NCBI GenBank assembly: GCA_022695795.1
Contig: MU404066.1
Coordinates: 186,001-250,000 of the forward strand
Direction of reading: 5' to 3'
Length of the DNA stretch: 64,000 nt
Origin: Biscogniauxia marginata
Taxonomy: Eukaryota; Ascomycota; Sordariomycetes; Xylariales; Xylariaceae
Below the pieces are notes generated by a model, which was not told where the DNA came from, ran no database searches, and saw nothing but the letters and a program-made list of their open reading frames with translations. Positions 1 to 10,985 of the stretch are shown here, in pieces. The stretch's first letter is position 1, and the number at the start of each line of letters is the position of its first letter. Made by a program: the position numbers and the translations under genes.

Positions 1-429
1 AAACGAAAACAAACAGGAAGGCAGGCAGAGTTCCAGAGGAGTAGTACTAGACAGTGAATAGTAAGAGGGACAAGAAAAAAAAAGAGAAACAAATAAACGG
101 ATTTGGGGAAAAAAAAAAAGAGGATTTCTCAGTGGAGCGCCGCGCCAAAAACACAGATCAGAGTCATGAATGCAGGGGGCTAGCTTGGTTTAGTTATAGG
201 TAGGTCGAGTCGTATGAAGACCGCCATCATAATCCGACAATCGTCTTTTCGTGTCCTCATGTTTGCTGTTGTAGTAGCAGTTGTTGTGGTTTTGTTTCTT
301 TCCTTCGGATCGAGTATCATGATCATGAATCATTCTTAGTTTTTGTTTTGATATGTTGTCTAAAGCAAGAGAGAAAAAAAAGAAGGGGGAAGGGGCACAG
401 CCTCAATTTTCTTCTTGTTTTCTCTTGCT
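1..429. other. Intergenic, 3' flank of BUD4
   Basis: No gene is seen. The stretch is rich in A runs on the + strand (about 75-120) and is downstream of the BUD4 stop codon, so part of it is probably BUD4 3' UTR. Short open frames here have no recognisable protein character. Confidence 0.6.
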
Positions 430-3400
430 TCAGACAATCATACTCTTCGTTCTCGAGTGGGTTCTCCGTCCCTCGGCGCGCTTCCGCAGCGTCTCTTCTC
501 GCTTGAGCACCAGCTCGCACCACTTGCGACGGGTAGCGGTCCCGCTGAGGCCGTCGTCGTCGTCGCTGCCGCGGCCGATGACGTCGCTGAGGACCTTCAT
601 CCATCCCTCCTTGTCCTCGGGCGTGTCTGCGTAGAAGTCGATGACTTCCCCGTTGTTGAAGCGGATTCGGAAGCCTTCCTCAACGAACATGTAGCCCTCT
701 TCCTCTTCGGCAAATGCCGAGCGACGCCTCTTGCCATTACGGCCCGTCGTCTCGGGACTCGTCAGTGCACGACGGTCATCGATAAGACGTTTAGCGTTTG
801 ACAGGTTGATAGTTGCGCGCGGCTGGCGCGTAGCTTCATGGTAGGCTGTCAGTTTAGTGCCAACTAGCTTGAAGTAACGACGACGCCAGTACTGTGTGTC
901 TAATGTTAGCATATAAGCTTAGTAAGAGTGGTCATTGCGGTAACTTACAGGACAGTCGCCACCTTGCTGACTTAAATGGCCCTCCCAGTTGCGGCTTTGC
1001 CTCTCCTCGGCGGCCTTCAGCTCTCGAATGCACGAGTTCATGCTCTTGGGCATGTCGTCATCTGTATAGCCCTTGGGTCTCGGTACAAATAGAAGTTGAA
1101 CTTCAAGTTTGCCGATCTTGTACGGTGCTCGCCTGACAACGGTGTTGCTAGGAACGCCAGCGCGCTTGCTCTTGACGCTGCTGGCAAAGCCAGCTTCCTC
1201 AGTCGCCCATTCATTGAATGCTGCTATCTCGACCATGTAGGGTCGACCGTAGCAACGCGACTCGTGCTCTTTGAGGCAAACATATGATCGTGCAAAGCTT
1301 CCATCATCAGCAGCGAGCGGCGACAGCAGATCCCACGCCGAAGGAGCAACCTTTCTCTGCTTAGAAACGGCCTCTCGCTGAGCCATCGCAAATGCTTCTT
1401 CCTCCGCTCGTTGACGAGCCTCCAATTCCTTGCGCTTCTTAGGACTGGCGAAGACGCGAGAGAACGTGGAAGCCTTTGGCGTCTTAGGCTTTGATAGCTT
1501 TGACGGCGAAGTAGGCAAAAGGGTCGGCTCGGCTGGTCTCTCCAGCTTCACGTTAAGGGTAAGTTGGAATTCCAAGTCGTTAGGGACGACAAGCTCAAAC
1601 TCTTGGCCAATCGGAGCATTACGGGCGAGCTCAAGCCAGGCCGTTGTAACGCAATGCACGCCATTATCCAGCGTGAGACTGAACCAGGTTCTCTCAGCTG
1701 ATAAAATGTTAGAATTTCCAGGACACTTAAAAGCGGGTAGGGGTGTAGCTTGGAACTCACTCTTCGGTAAGGGGAGGTCGAGATCCTTCACACCCATAAC
1801 TTTGACGAACAGTCTACCTCTCTCACCACACTCCTCGGTTGCCAGCTCTACGGTCTCCTCTTCTGCCATGGTAGGCATCGTCATGGCATTACTTTCCTGG
1901 CCCGGAAGTGGCGGGACCGGCCCGCTAAAACTAGGCACTTGTCGCTTCTTGACGCTCTTCCTTTGCTTACCGTTCCAGGGTTCGACAACCCACGACAACG
2001 GGCGTTCCGTCTTGACGGGCGAGTTGCCGGCGGAGCGAAGACCTGCTCGAGCATCGTCGGTTTCCTTGTCGCTAGCTGCCACAAGTTTCGTGTTCTGGCG
2101 CATGAGGTAGCCGCGCTGTTTACGAGTAGTTATGTTAGCATTAAGATCTGTTTGTATAGTGTTGCTAGTGCCCGTAGTGTCCGAAGGCGTTGCCTCGGAC
2201 TCTTTAGGATGAGACGCTTGTCTCGTAGGGCTGCCACTGGCAGCCAGGGATTGTCTATTCAAGTAGAGTTGTTGGAATGCGACCTTTTGTGCCTCGATTA
2301 CCCGCTCAAAATCCTGATCAAGACTGAGGCCCAGATCAAGATCCAATGTCAAGCTACGTTTCTTGAAGCTTGGATGTCTGTCTAAGAAGTCATCACCGGT
2401 GGGGACACCTAGACGGTCGGGTTGTGCGTCGTGTGAGATGCGGCTACGATGTCGTTCCGGGATCGACGGGATTTCCGGGGCTACCTCGCGGCTGACAATC
2501 CTGCGAGCCTCTCTCATTGTCTCGAGGTCAGATGGGGTAGCGGAGGGACGGGTCTTGAGCTTAGACCCAGAAGCCTTGATAGTAGCCACTCGTTCGGGAA
2601 CAGATGGAGATTCGAGGGCTTCTTCTTCCTGTTGTTCATTCTCCTCCCGCTGTTGCTCCTGTTCATGTTCGGGCTCATCTTTTTTCTCGTGCTCCTGCTC
2701 ACGCTGCTGCTCTGGTACATGTTCTTGCCCCCCCTCCACCTCGTCTTCTTCGTCTTCCTCATCATCCTCTTCCTCCTCCTCGGTCTCATCTTCGGAGATG
2801 GGGTGGTGAATAACAGACTCCGGAGTGCCGGGCTCGTCTTCTTCATCAGGTTCACCCCAGCCAGAGCCATCGTATTCAGGCTTGGACATTTGCTGGACTG
2901 GAGTGTAAGGTCGAAGCGAGGATGATCGTTCATCGTCCGACTTGAGGGTCTCCTTATGAGTAGTGGCGTTTGCTTCCTTGGGTTTTGGCAGCATATAGGT
3001 TTGGAAGCTGCGAGTAAATTCGGGGTCCTTGGTAGCACCAGTCACTTGAGGTAGAGTCGCACTGAAGTTCGTAATGGGTACCTCCCGTGTGAAGCTTGCT
3101 GCTCGAGGAGTGGTTATGGAGTCATCCTCCGGTTGCGACGGCGGTCTATTCTCTTCTTCGTCAGAGTAATGACTGTCGCTATCATCGTCATGGACATCCT
3201 TCTGGGAGGCAGTGTCTTCATCTTCAGACCTCTGGTAGAGATCGTAAACATCGGCCTTGTCCTCCTCATCATCGTCCCTATTGATGATGACGCTATCTTC
3301 GTTTAGTTCACTAATATCGTCCAGAACCGAGTCCTCGATACTATCGATTGGAACATCGGGATCAAAGTGGATACTACGTGCAGGGCTCGAGTCCGGCGCT

Positions 3401-5008
3401 AGCGAGTGGTCCTCGGCCTCCTCGTCGATCGCCTTGTTGCCGTTAACGCGGCGGAGTATTGATTGCCGGGAAATGCTGGGAAGTTGGTAATCCATGTCTA
3501 GCCCGGAGAGATCGCCGATAGTGTCCTCTTCTTCGTTGGTTGCTGGCGCAGCAGTCTCTTCAGGCTCAGAGGTCGAGCTAGCGAGTCTATCGCGAGCGCC
3601 GGCCCTTCTCATCCGTCGCTCGCGCTGCTCTTCCGCAAATGATTTTGGCGACTTCTCAGTAGCCTTAGGGCTGGTGTCGTCAGAAAGCATCATTAGCTTC
3701 AGGCGCTCCTCGAGGGACATGCTTCCGTTTCCAATGTTTTGGATCTCGGACTTGGTAGTAGCAGCGGCGGGCGGCGGAGAGGGCAGACTTCTAGGCGAAC
3801 CGAGCATGCGCTCCGCCGTAGCCGATAATCCATTTGAAGAGGTAGAGTTCGATCGAGCACGTTCCAGGCCTGGGAGTGGAGGGAGAGGGCGGTGATCGCC
3901 GCTGGACGTGCAAGAATCACTACGCCCATAACGGGGTCGGCCTGAGGTAGCTTGAGAGGGAATTCCCTCAGGCATGGGACTGCTGTCGAAGCGGTGGTCA
4001 GAATCGCGACGCCAATCATCAGGCCCGACGACCGGAGTCTTATCCGTGTCCTCTAAGGTGGCATCGAAACTGTCATCTTGCAGGTCGCCGTCCGCGCCGG
4101 GATAGAGGCCGTATATGTCGTCCTCATCATCCTCTTCCGAATCGTAACTACCCTCTCGAGAATTGGTGCCGATAGAGGATAGATCGGGGGTTGCCATCTC
4201 GTACTCATTGATCTGAGGCGGGGCGGCATCGAAAGTGACAGATTTGGCGTGGCGATGCAGCGATTTTCCAGCGGGAAGCTCGTGGTCGTCGAAGGAGTGG
4301 TCGGAGAAAATCTCGCCACCCTGAGAGCTGTAGCTGCTTTTGAAGCGAGTTGTAGAAAGAGACGATTTGATTGGAGAGGCTTGCTCTCGACTCGGGGTTG
4401 GCGGCGCAACGCCGTTGGCAGCCGGACTGGCCGGGCTCTCTGGACTCGAGAGCTTCTTTATAGGACTGAATGACGAGAGACTTGGCTGGCTCTCACTACG
4501 AGCGTGGCCAGGTCGGAATCCGGAGATGCCTGTACCACCAAACGCATTCCCTTGAACTTTGGCAAGGGGGCGCTCGATGGCAGGGATGCGGGTCGGGTCG
4601 TATTCTTGCTTCTGCTCCCGCGCAAACATGGTGCTGTTCTTGACTCGAGATGCTTTCTGGAGGCGCTCGATGGAGGAGCGCCTGGTTGGCGACGGCGAAC
4701 CGTTGCGGACACCGTAGAGATCATTCTCATTGATGCTATTCTTAATGTTTCGGTTCTGCCAGAACATGCGCGGGGATGTGGTCCCCTCCAGGGGAGAGGA
4801 TTGGAATGGAGACGAGTCGGTATTTAGGGTCATCTTCTGCTGAGGGTGAGTTTCACAGTCACAGTCGGTCTCGAAGCAAGCGTGGATGCGGAAAATACCA
4901 TACCTTGGTGGGCTGGTTCCAGCTGGGCGAATTGCGGCGCTTCTCAGTCACTGGAATCTCAGACAACGGGCGAGGGATGCTGCTCTTAGACGTCGAGGGA
5001 CTAGACAT
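430..5008 (-). CDS. BUD4: BUD4/anillin-like septation protein with C-terminal PH domain
   Basis: The model has four exons: 5008..4904, 4836..1761, 1697..949 and 891..430, giving about 1463 aa. Exon 1 encodes 35 residues starting MSSPSTSKSS, followed by a 64-67 nt intron. Intron 2 is 63 nt (1760..1698); splicing gives the conserved PKTERTWFSL junction. Intron 3 is 57 nt (948..892) with GCTAAC and an ACAG acceptor, and leads into YWRRRYFKLVG, the start of a C-terminal PH domain. The long N-terminal half is acidic and Ser/Pro-rich with E/Q stretches, so it is probably disordered. The middle holds the anillin-homology-like block (LFVKVMGVKDLDLPLP, then TLDNGVHCVTTAWLEL). In filamentous fungi Bud4 marks and organises septation sites at the cell cortex with septins and Rho4. 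Family assignment rests on residues I recognise; the role is family knowledge. Confidence 0.93.
4834..4842 (-). other. Tandem NAGNAG 3' splice site of BUD4 intron 1
   Basis: On the minus strand the intron ends CTCAGCAGAAGATG, so two acceptors 3 nt apart are possible. Using the first inserts one Gln; using the second does not. Both keep frame with exon 1, which ends at 4904 before a GTATGG donor. Confidence 0.7.
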
Positions 5009-7593
5009 ATTCTTAGAGATGCGCAACGGCTGGGTGACCTTCCGGGTGTTGAACGATTAGCGCTACGTTTCCATTCCAGTGCTTCGTGTTCTGCGGGTGG
5101 TGGCTCACTGGTTGCTCCGAAGTCATCATTGTTGACATGCCTCCAAACAATTATTGATGCAGCCGCCAATTCATATCTCCTAGACAATGTACAAAAGAGA
5201 GAAAGGGGCACAATAAAAAGGGGGGTTTCCTCTCTCGCGCTAGGTCGTATGAGCGGTATGCGAACCTGAGGCGGTGTGGAATGGAGGTTGCAGAGGATGC
5301 CAATGGAATTGGAAAAGTTGGTCCGTAGGTCTGGCCCGAGAGGTTGCTTTTCCCAAAGTCGCAATGTTATTGACGGCAGATGCGACCACTATCAAAACAA
5401 CGGGTTGCTACCTTGGCAACTAGAGCGGGATGGTAATAATTCCTCACGTCGAACCGGGGGTGGAGGGAACAAAGGTGCAAGCACGGAAGAAGGGAAAAAA
5501 GAAGAATAAAATAAAATAAAAAAGGCACCAAGTAATACCGAAAGACGATATACCCGACTTGCTCGTTTGCGTCCCTTTTTTTTTTCTTTTAATTCCGTTT
5601 CGCAACGAGGATGAAGATGGACAAACGGGAAGATGGCGACGGGTGTCGAGGATGACAGATGTGGCAGTCTATTTGGGCAGCTAGCGACATGTAAACACAG
5701 CAGGGGTGTGGCCTATCAACCAAGCCCCTCTTTCCCCCGAATCCAGCTTTAACAGCTGGGGCCCAAGCTCCCGCCCTATCGATTGGTTTAGTCCGCCCAG
5801 CCGCTGTTGCCATGCCAACTTCTCTGTTGCACGGATGCCCCTCTTCTCACAGCCGCCCAGAACATCCCTGGCACCGTCGATATTGTCCGAAGCCGTGGTG
5901 CGACAGACTGGGCCAATCACAGCTCAGAAGCCCGTCTATTTCCGGCTCCACCTCAGCTCTGCAGAAACCCGGAAAGCTGTGCTAACCAAGTTTCCTGCAT
6001 GTCCCCATTGCTTCAGATACGGCTTACAGTTCATCAATCGCAATTGCGAACATGGACTGGGATTTATTGATCTTCATTGTATATCATGCATTTCGCCATG
6101 TTACCCTGTCAACGATCAATGCCGCCGCCAATTGTCCTTCGTAAAACAAAGAATAATAGAGAGAGAAAGAAAAAAAAGCCTCCAATACCCAATGCGGCTG
6201 CTGCTACAGCACCTCCGAAGCTTTCTTTTTGCTTCCCTACCTCTGCCCCGTCTCCGTATTAATGCATCCTATTAATTTATTTGTTTCGGCCACAGAGGTG
6301 GAGTTTTACGCGATCATGTTTACGATGTGCTACCTTACCCTTCGATCACCAAGATCATCACCGTCTGTTTCAAAACACTATCGTATTACTTAACTCCTCA
6401 ATATCTTCACATACCTACCTAGGGTACTGTCTTACACGGTACATACATGCATGTCCTTTTCTTCGTATGGAATCTTAGTGTCAAGTAAAGATCTATATCT
6501 ACATCTATATCTATATGTATAGGTAGGTAATCAATACATACATATATGTATGCGTTAACACTTGCCGCGCTAAAGTACGTCATGTATATAGTTTATATTT
6601 ATATATCGATAATATAGATGAACTTCAACCGCCAGATCTTCAACCTACTAGCCTTTTAGTATTAGAGCGGGAAGAAGCCCAGGGTCCCTACGGTGGAGTG
6701 GTTACACCCGTCAATTCCACCATCGATCGTATTCGACACCAATCTGCCCATCATTCTGGTCATCAATCTGCTTAGTGGAGCAAATTATGCTGTGCTGATA
6801 TGGAGTAGAGTAGCTGCACTATTTGTAATACTCCTTAGCTAAACGGATCGCTAGTTCGTAAGAAGCAACTTACTGCAGTACACATTGAATGTAGATGAAT
6901 AGATTGTTGGTACAAGTCAGTCCTCAATACACCACGCAGGTGTATTATATTAATTGTATCTCGAGCCTTTGTTGGCCAGACTTAGAGATCTCTTGGCAAT
7001 ACTTAGACCGTGACGTGGGTTTGTTGATGTAAGACCTACAACACTAGAGCACGCGCCTTGTCAGAGATCCTGTATTAAGCATATCTCTAATAATTCATTG
7101 TAGGAGACCTAGAGAGAGCTAGAGTTCAAGGTTCACTTGGATCATCGTCCCAAGAGCCCAAGTGAGCAACCCAGGAACACCTTACCTGCCTTGAGTTGGT
7201 TACAAGTCTAGACAGGTCGCATTGCAGAATCAAGTTTAAAAAGAGATCAAGTCAGGATATAAGTAGATGAACATAAGAAGTTATTTTGGTATTGCTACAA
7301 GGGGCCTTGATTCCATGATCGAAGGCCCGCTTCCTCCCCTCTCCTCTCGTCTCCTCTCCTTCCTGTAGTGACTGGTAATGGTATCAAATACACACTAAGG
7401 AAATATGTAAATCCCCCTTTTCCAAAGGGTGATATGTAGTAGGTGTATAGGTAATAATAAATAATAAAAACCCCCATAATTCAGACAATCAATCGATTAC
7501 ATAGGTAGGTTCCCCCCTACCCCTCGAACTCCATTTCCCCTTTTATGTTTTCCCAAGTTTACTGTGCCGTCTCTCTTCTTCTGTTTACTACTA
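5009..7593. other. Intergenic: BUD4 upstream region and H+-ATPase 3' flank
   Basis: There is no supportable gene. Open frames near 5.7-6.3 kb lack family features and do not join. The BUD4-proximal part should contain its promoter and leader. An AT-rich stretch with short TATATC/CATATA repeats is at about 6480-6625. The H+-ATPase-proximal 500 bp is likely its 3' UTR. TAGGTAGG-type motifs occur near 6410, 6525 and 7503. Confidence 0.55.
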
Positions 7594-10500
7594 CTACTCC
7601 TCCTCCTCGACGACCTGCTTCTGCGCGATGTAGAAGCGGTCGCCGCCGCCCGTCTCGTCGCGCTCGTGCTCGAGCGCGACCTTGCTCAGGTGCGTGAGGA
7701 TGTTCTCCATCATGGTGTCCTGGGCGGAGCGCTTCTTGCGCCCGAGGTCGTCGAGGCTCTTCATCTTGGTCATGGTGTGGTAGACGATGGCGATCACGAT
7801 GACGCACGCGATCGAGTACACCCACACCACCACGATGGTCACGATGTCCGTCGCCCCGTTCTCCGACAGCTTGCTCGACATAGACGCCGGCGACGACGGC
7901 TCGCCCGCCCCGCCCGAGAACCACCCGAACGCCGCGAAGAGCGTCGCCAGCACGTCCACCCCGAAGATGGCGCTCACCAGCTGCCACGACGGGAGCGTCT
8001 CGAACCCGCGCGTCACGAAGATGAGCCAGTTCTCCGTAAGGGATACCTGCAGGAAGATGATCTCCTGGATGCCGCCGTAGTTCTGGATCACGCCGCCCTC
8101 GGGTAGCCAGAGGGTGCCGCGGAGGACCCAGGTGCCCACGGCCAGAAGCGTGCCAAGAACGACACTGATAATCCAAATCTTCGGCAGCTGCCACTCGACG
8201 GGCCGCTTCTCGTAGTGAGCCGTGTCGTACGCGACGGCGATGGTGGCCAAGTCAGCGAAGAGAGCAAGGAAGACGATTAGGTCAGCGCGGATTGTCTCGT
8301 TGATGATGATCATGGAGGTGACCAGGTAGATCTCGAGATGCAAGCACAATGCGATACGGTACTGGATGTACGCCTTCATGCGCTGGAAAATTTGCCGCGA
8401 GATCTTGATAGCCGAGACGATAGTGCTGAGACCAGGAGCGAGGAAGACAATGTCGGCGGCGGCCTGAGCAGCCTCGGTGGCGCCCTCAACGGCGATACCA
8501 CAGTCCGATTTCTTGAGCGAAGGAGCATCGTTGACACCGTCGCCAGTCATAGCGGTTAAGTGACCTCGTTGTTGAAGCATCTCGACCACCTGGTACTTGT
8601 GCTCGGGGAAAACCTCGGCGAAACCATCTGCTCGCTCGCAAAGGTCGTGGATAGCCGTGCCGGCCATATCGCTGTGCAGAAGCTTATCCGAGTTGTACAC
8701 CTTGGTTCCCAAAGCCAGCATGCGACAGGTTTCCTTGGCAATAGCGATGGCATCACCAGTAAGCATCTTGACGGAGAGACCGAGAGCCTGGGCCTCAGCG
8801 ATGGTCTGGGCGGTGTCAGAACGAGGAGGGTCGAAAAGAGAGATCATGCCCAGCATCTCCCAAGGGCCATCCTCCTCTTGGACGGCAACAGCGAGGGAAC
8901 GGAAACCACGGCGGGCAAACTCGGTAGCCTTCTCCTTGAACAAGGCCTCTTGCTCTTCACTGCAGTCGGTCAGAGCCAACACAGCCTTGGGAGCTCCCTT
9001 GGCGCAAGTGTAGCGAACTCCCTTGTGCGTGCAGATAGCGGTAATTCTTTTAGAGACGGGATCGAAGGGGGTAAACTTCTCAGTCTTCCAGCCCTCGCTG
9101 ATCATCTCCTTGGCCTTGGGGTAGCGCTTGAGGGTGAGGATGGTGATTTTGTCAATTGGGTCAAGCGCCTTGATGTTATGCGAGGAGGCTAGCGCGGCGA
9201 CAGCCATCATCCAGTTGATGTCCACTCCCTCCATAACGAAAGGTTCACGGACGGAAAGCTGATTCGCAGTCAGGGTACCAGTCTTGTCGGAGCAGAGGAT
9301 GTCAACACCGGCAAGTGACTCGATAGCAGTGAGTTTCTGTACGATAGCCTTCTCCTTAGCGAGGTATGCGGCACCGACGGCTAGTGTTGTGGTGGTGACG
9401 ACTGGCAGACCGACGGGGACACCGATAATCAGCAGGATTAGGGCGTAGGTCAGCAGGTTGTTGGAGCTTTCCTCGGGGAAGACAATGTGGAGATTGCGGT
9501 AGAAACCACCAATCCATGCAGTTAGGATCCAGAAGACGACGAGAACCAGTAGCGTAGTACCAATAGAGTCCATGATGGCCTTGAAGTGACCGGAATCCTT
9601 AGCACCTTGAACGAGAGAGGCGGTCTTGCCAACAAAAGAAGCCGGGGCACCGTGAGTAACGATACCATATGCCTTGCCTCGTTTGCATCCGGTGGTGTAG
9701 AATACGGTATCGGTCATGTACTTTTCAACAGCGAGAGACTCTCCAGTGATAGCGCTTTGGTCAATGGCCACAATAGCGTGGCCAATATGAGGTGTGCCTT
9801 CTTCGTCTTCCTCTTCGAACTTCTCTCGGGTTGGCGAGGTGACATCTTGAGCAGTGAGCTCAGCTTGGTATTGAGCCTGTCCATTGGGATTTTCGTAGTC
9901 ACAGATCAGTCGAGCATCACCTGCAACCACGTGACCTTCCTCGATGATAATCTGTACTTGTCAGTATCTAGTGTAAAAGTGATGCATATTTCATAAATTA
10001 CTTACGATGTCTCCTGGTACGAGTTCCCTAGCCCTAATTTCCTGCTCCTGGCCATCTCGGACAACACGTGCCTTCATAGCAATGTCACCCTTCAGACTGG
10101 CAACTACATCGGCCGCCTGTTTCTCCTGGTACCAACCAACGACGGCGTTGAGCAACAGGATACCAATGATGATACCGGCATCTAGCCAGTCTTGCATACC
10201 AAGAGCGATGATGACAGCGACTTCCATGACTATAGGGCGAGCGTATTAGCGAAACCACCTAGCAAGCGACAATCCACGTAAAACTCACCATAGAGAACGG
10301 GACCGCGGAAAAAGCCGATGAACTTGAGAAACATATTCTCCTTCTCAGATGACAGCTCGTTCCATCCCGAGAACTTCCGTCTCCGCTCGGCTTCCATCGT
10401 TGAGAGACCATCCCTGATGTCCGTGTTCAGCCAGTCGCTCGGAGTCTCGAAGTCACTCAGAGACGCGCGAACATAGCCGCTCTTGCCGCCTCGCCAGAAT

Positions 10501-10851
10501 GCCCACCATGGGCGAGCTTCGGTTTGCTCCGAGAAGTCCTCCTCCCCCACCTCCGCATTAGCATCCCGGTAGGTATCAACATATCGAACCAAGCTAACCA
10601 CCATGTTAGTGACCTATAAGTGACCAGATAACTAGATGCTCAACTAACGCTCTGTACTCGTCCAAGTACGGGTTGTCGCCATGGTTGTTGTCTGTGTCAG
10701 GTTCGACCCTGTTGTTCCTCTGGTTCTCGGTCAAGAAGCTACCAGACTCCAGATCGCCCGCTTCGTCGATCGAAGTGTCGATGTAGCCTGGGGGGGCCAT
10801 GCCTCTCTGATGATTGCTGAAAACTTTCACCTTCTTAAAGTTGGGTGCCAT
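7594..10851 (-). CDS. PMA1: Plasma-membrane P-type H+-ATPase (P3A)
   Basis: Four exons (10851..10649, 10593..10289, 10229..10006, 9951..7594) give about 1029 aa, longer than the roughly 920 aa of classical fungal Pma1. Introns are 55, 59 and 54 nt. P-type landmarks are all present: TGES in the A domain (about 313), phosphorylation motif CSDKTGTLT (Asp about 466), MLTGD, and GDGVNDAP (about 714). Paired N-terminal helices and a C-terminal helix block are visible; FADLATIAVAYD carries the transport Asp typical of proton pumps. It pumps H+ out of the cell at ATP cost, energising nutrient uptake. An acidic insertion of about 40 residues precedes TGES, and the cytosolic tail is long and charged. 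These point to the second fungal Pma subtype rather than the Neurospora pma-1 type, so the PMA1 symbol is family-level. Codons near the C-terminus are much more GC-rich than the rest. Confidence 0.95.
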
Positions 10852-10860
10852 GATGACCCA

Positions 10861-10985
10861 AGGTACAGTCCAGCTGTAGAAGAAAGAAACGAGAACAAGG
10901 AGAAAGAGGAAAAGGAAGGGAAGAGGAAAGCGGAGGATGAGGGAGAGAGGAGAGGTGGTAGAAGAGGTAGGGAAGAGTCCAAACT
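10861..10985 (-). promoter_or_regulatory. CT-rich leader/promoter tract of the H+-ATPase
   Basis: Immediately upstream of the ATG, the sense (minus) strand is almost pure pyrimidine for about 100 nt. CT-rich tracts in this position are known from highly expressed fungal genes, where transcription starts at or just after them. The role here is inferred from position and composition. Confidence 0.5.

Noticed and set aside
5706..6275. 189-codon + strand frame upstream of BUD4
   Set aside because: No domain, no compatible exons, composition like surrounding noncoding DNA.
7559..8194. 211-codon minus-strand frame within the H+-ATPase 3' end
   Set aside because: Out-of-frame reading of a GC-rich exon; the ATPase frame explains the sequence.
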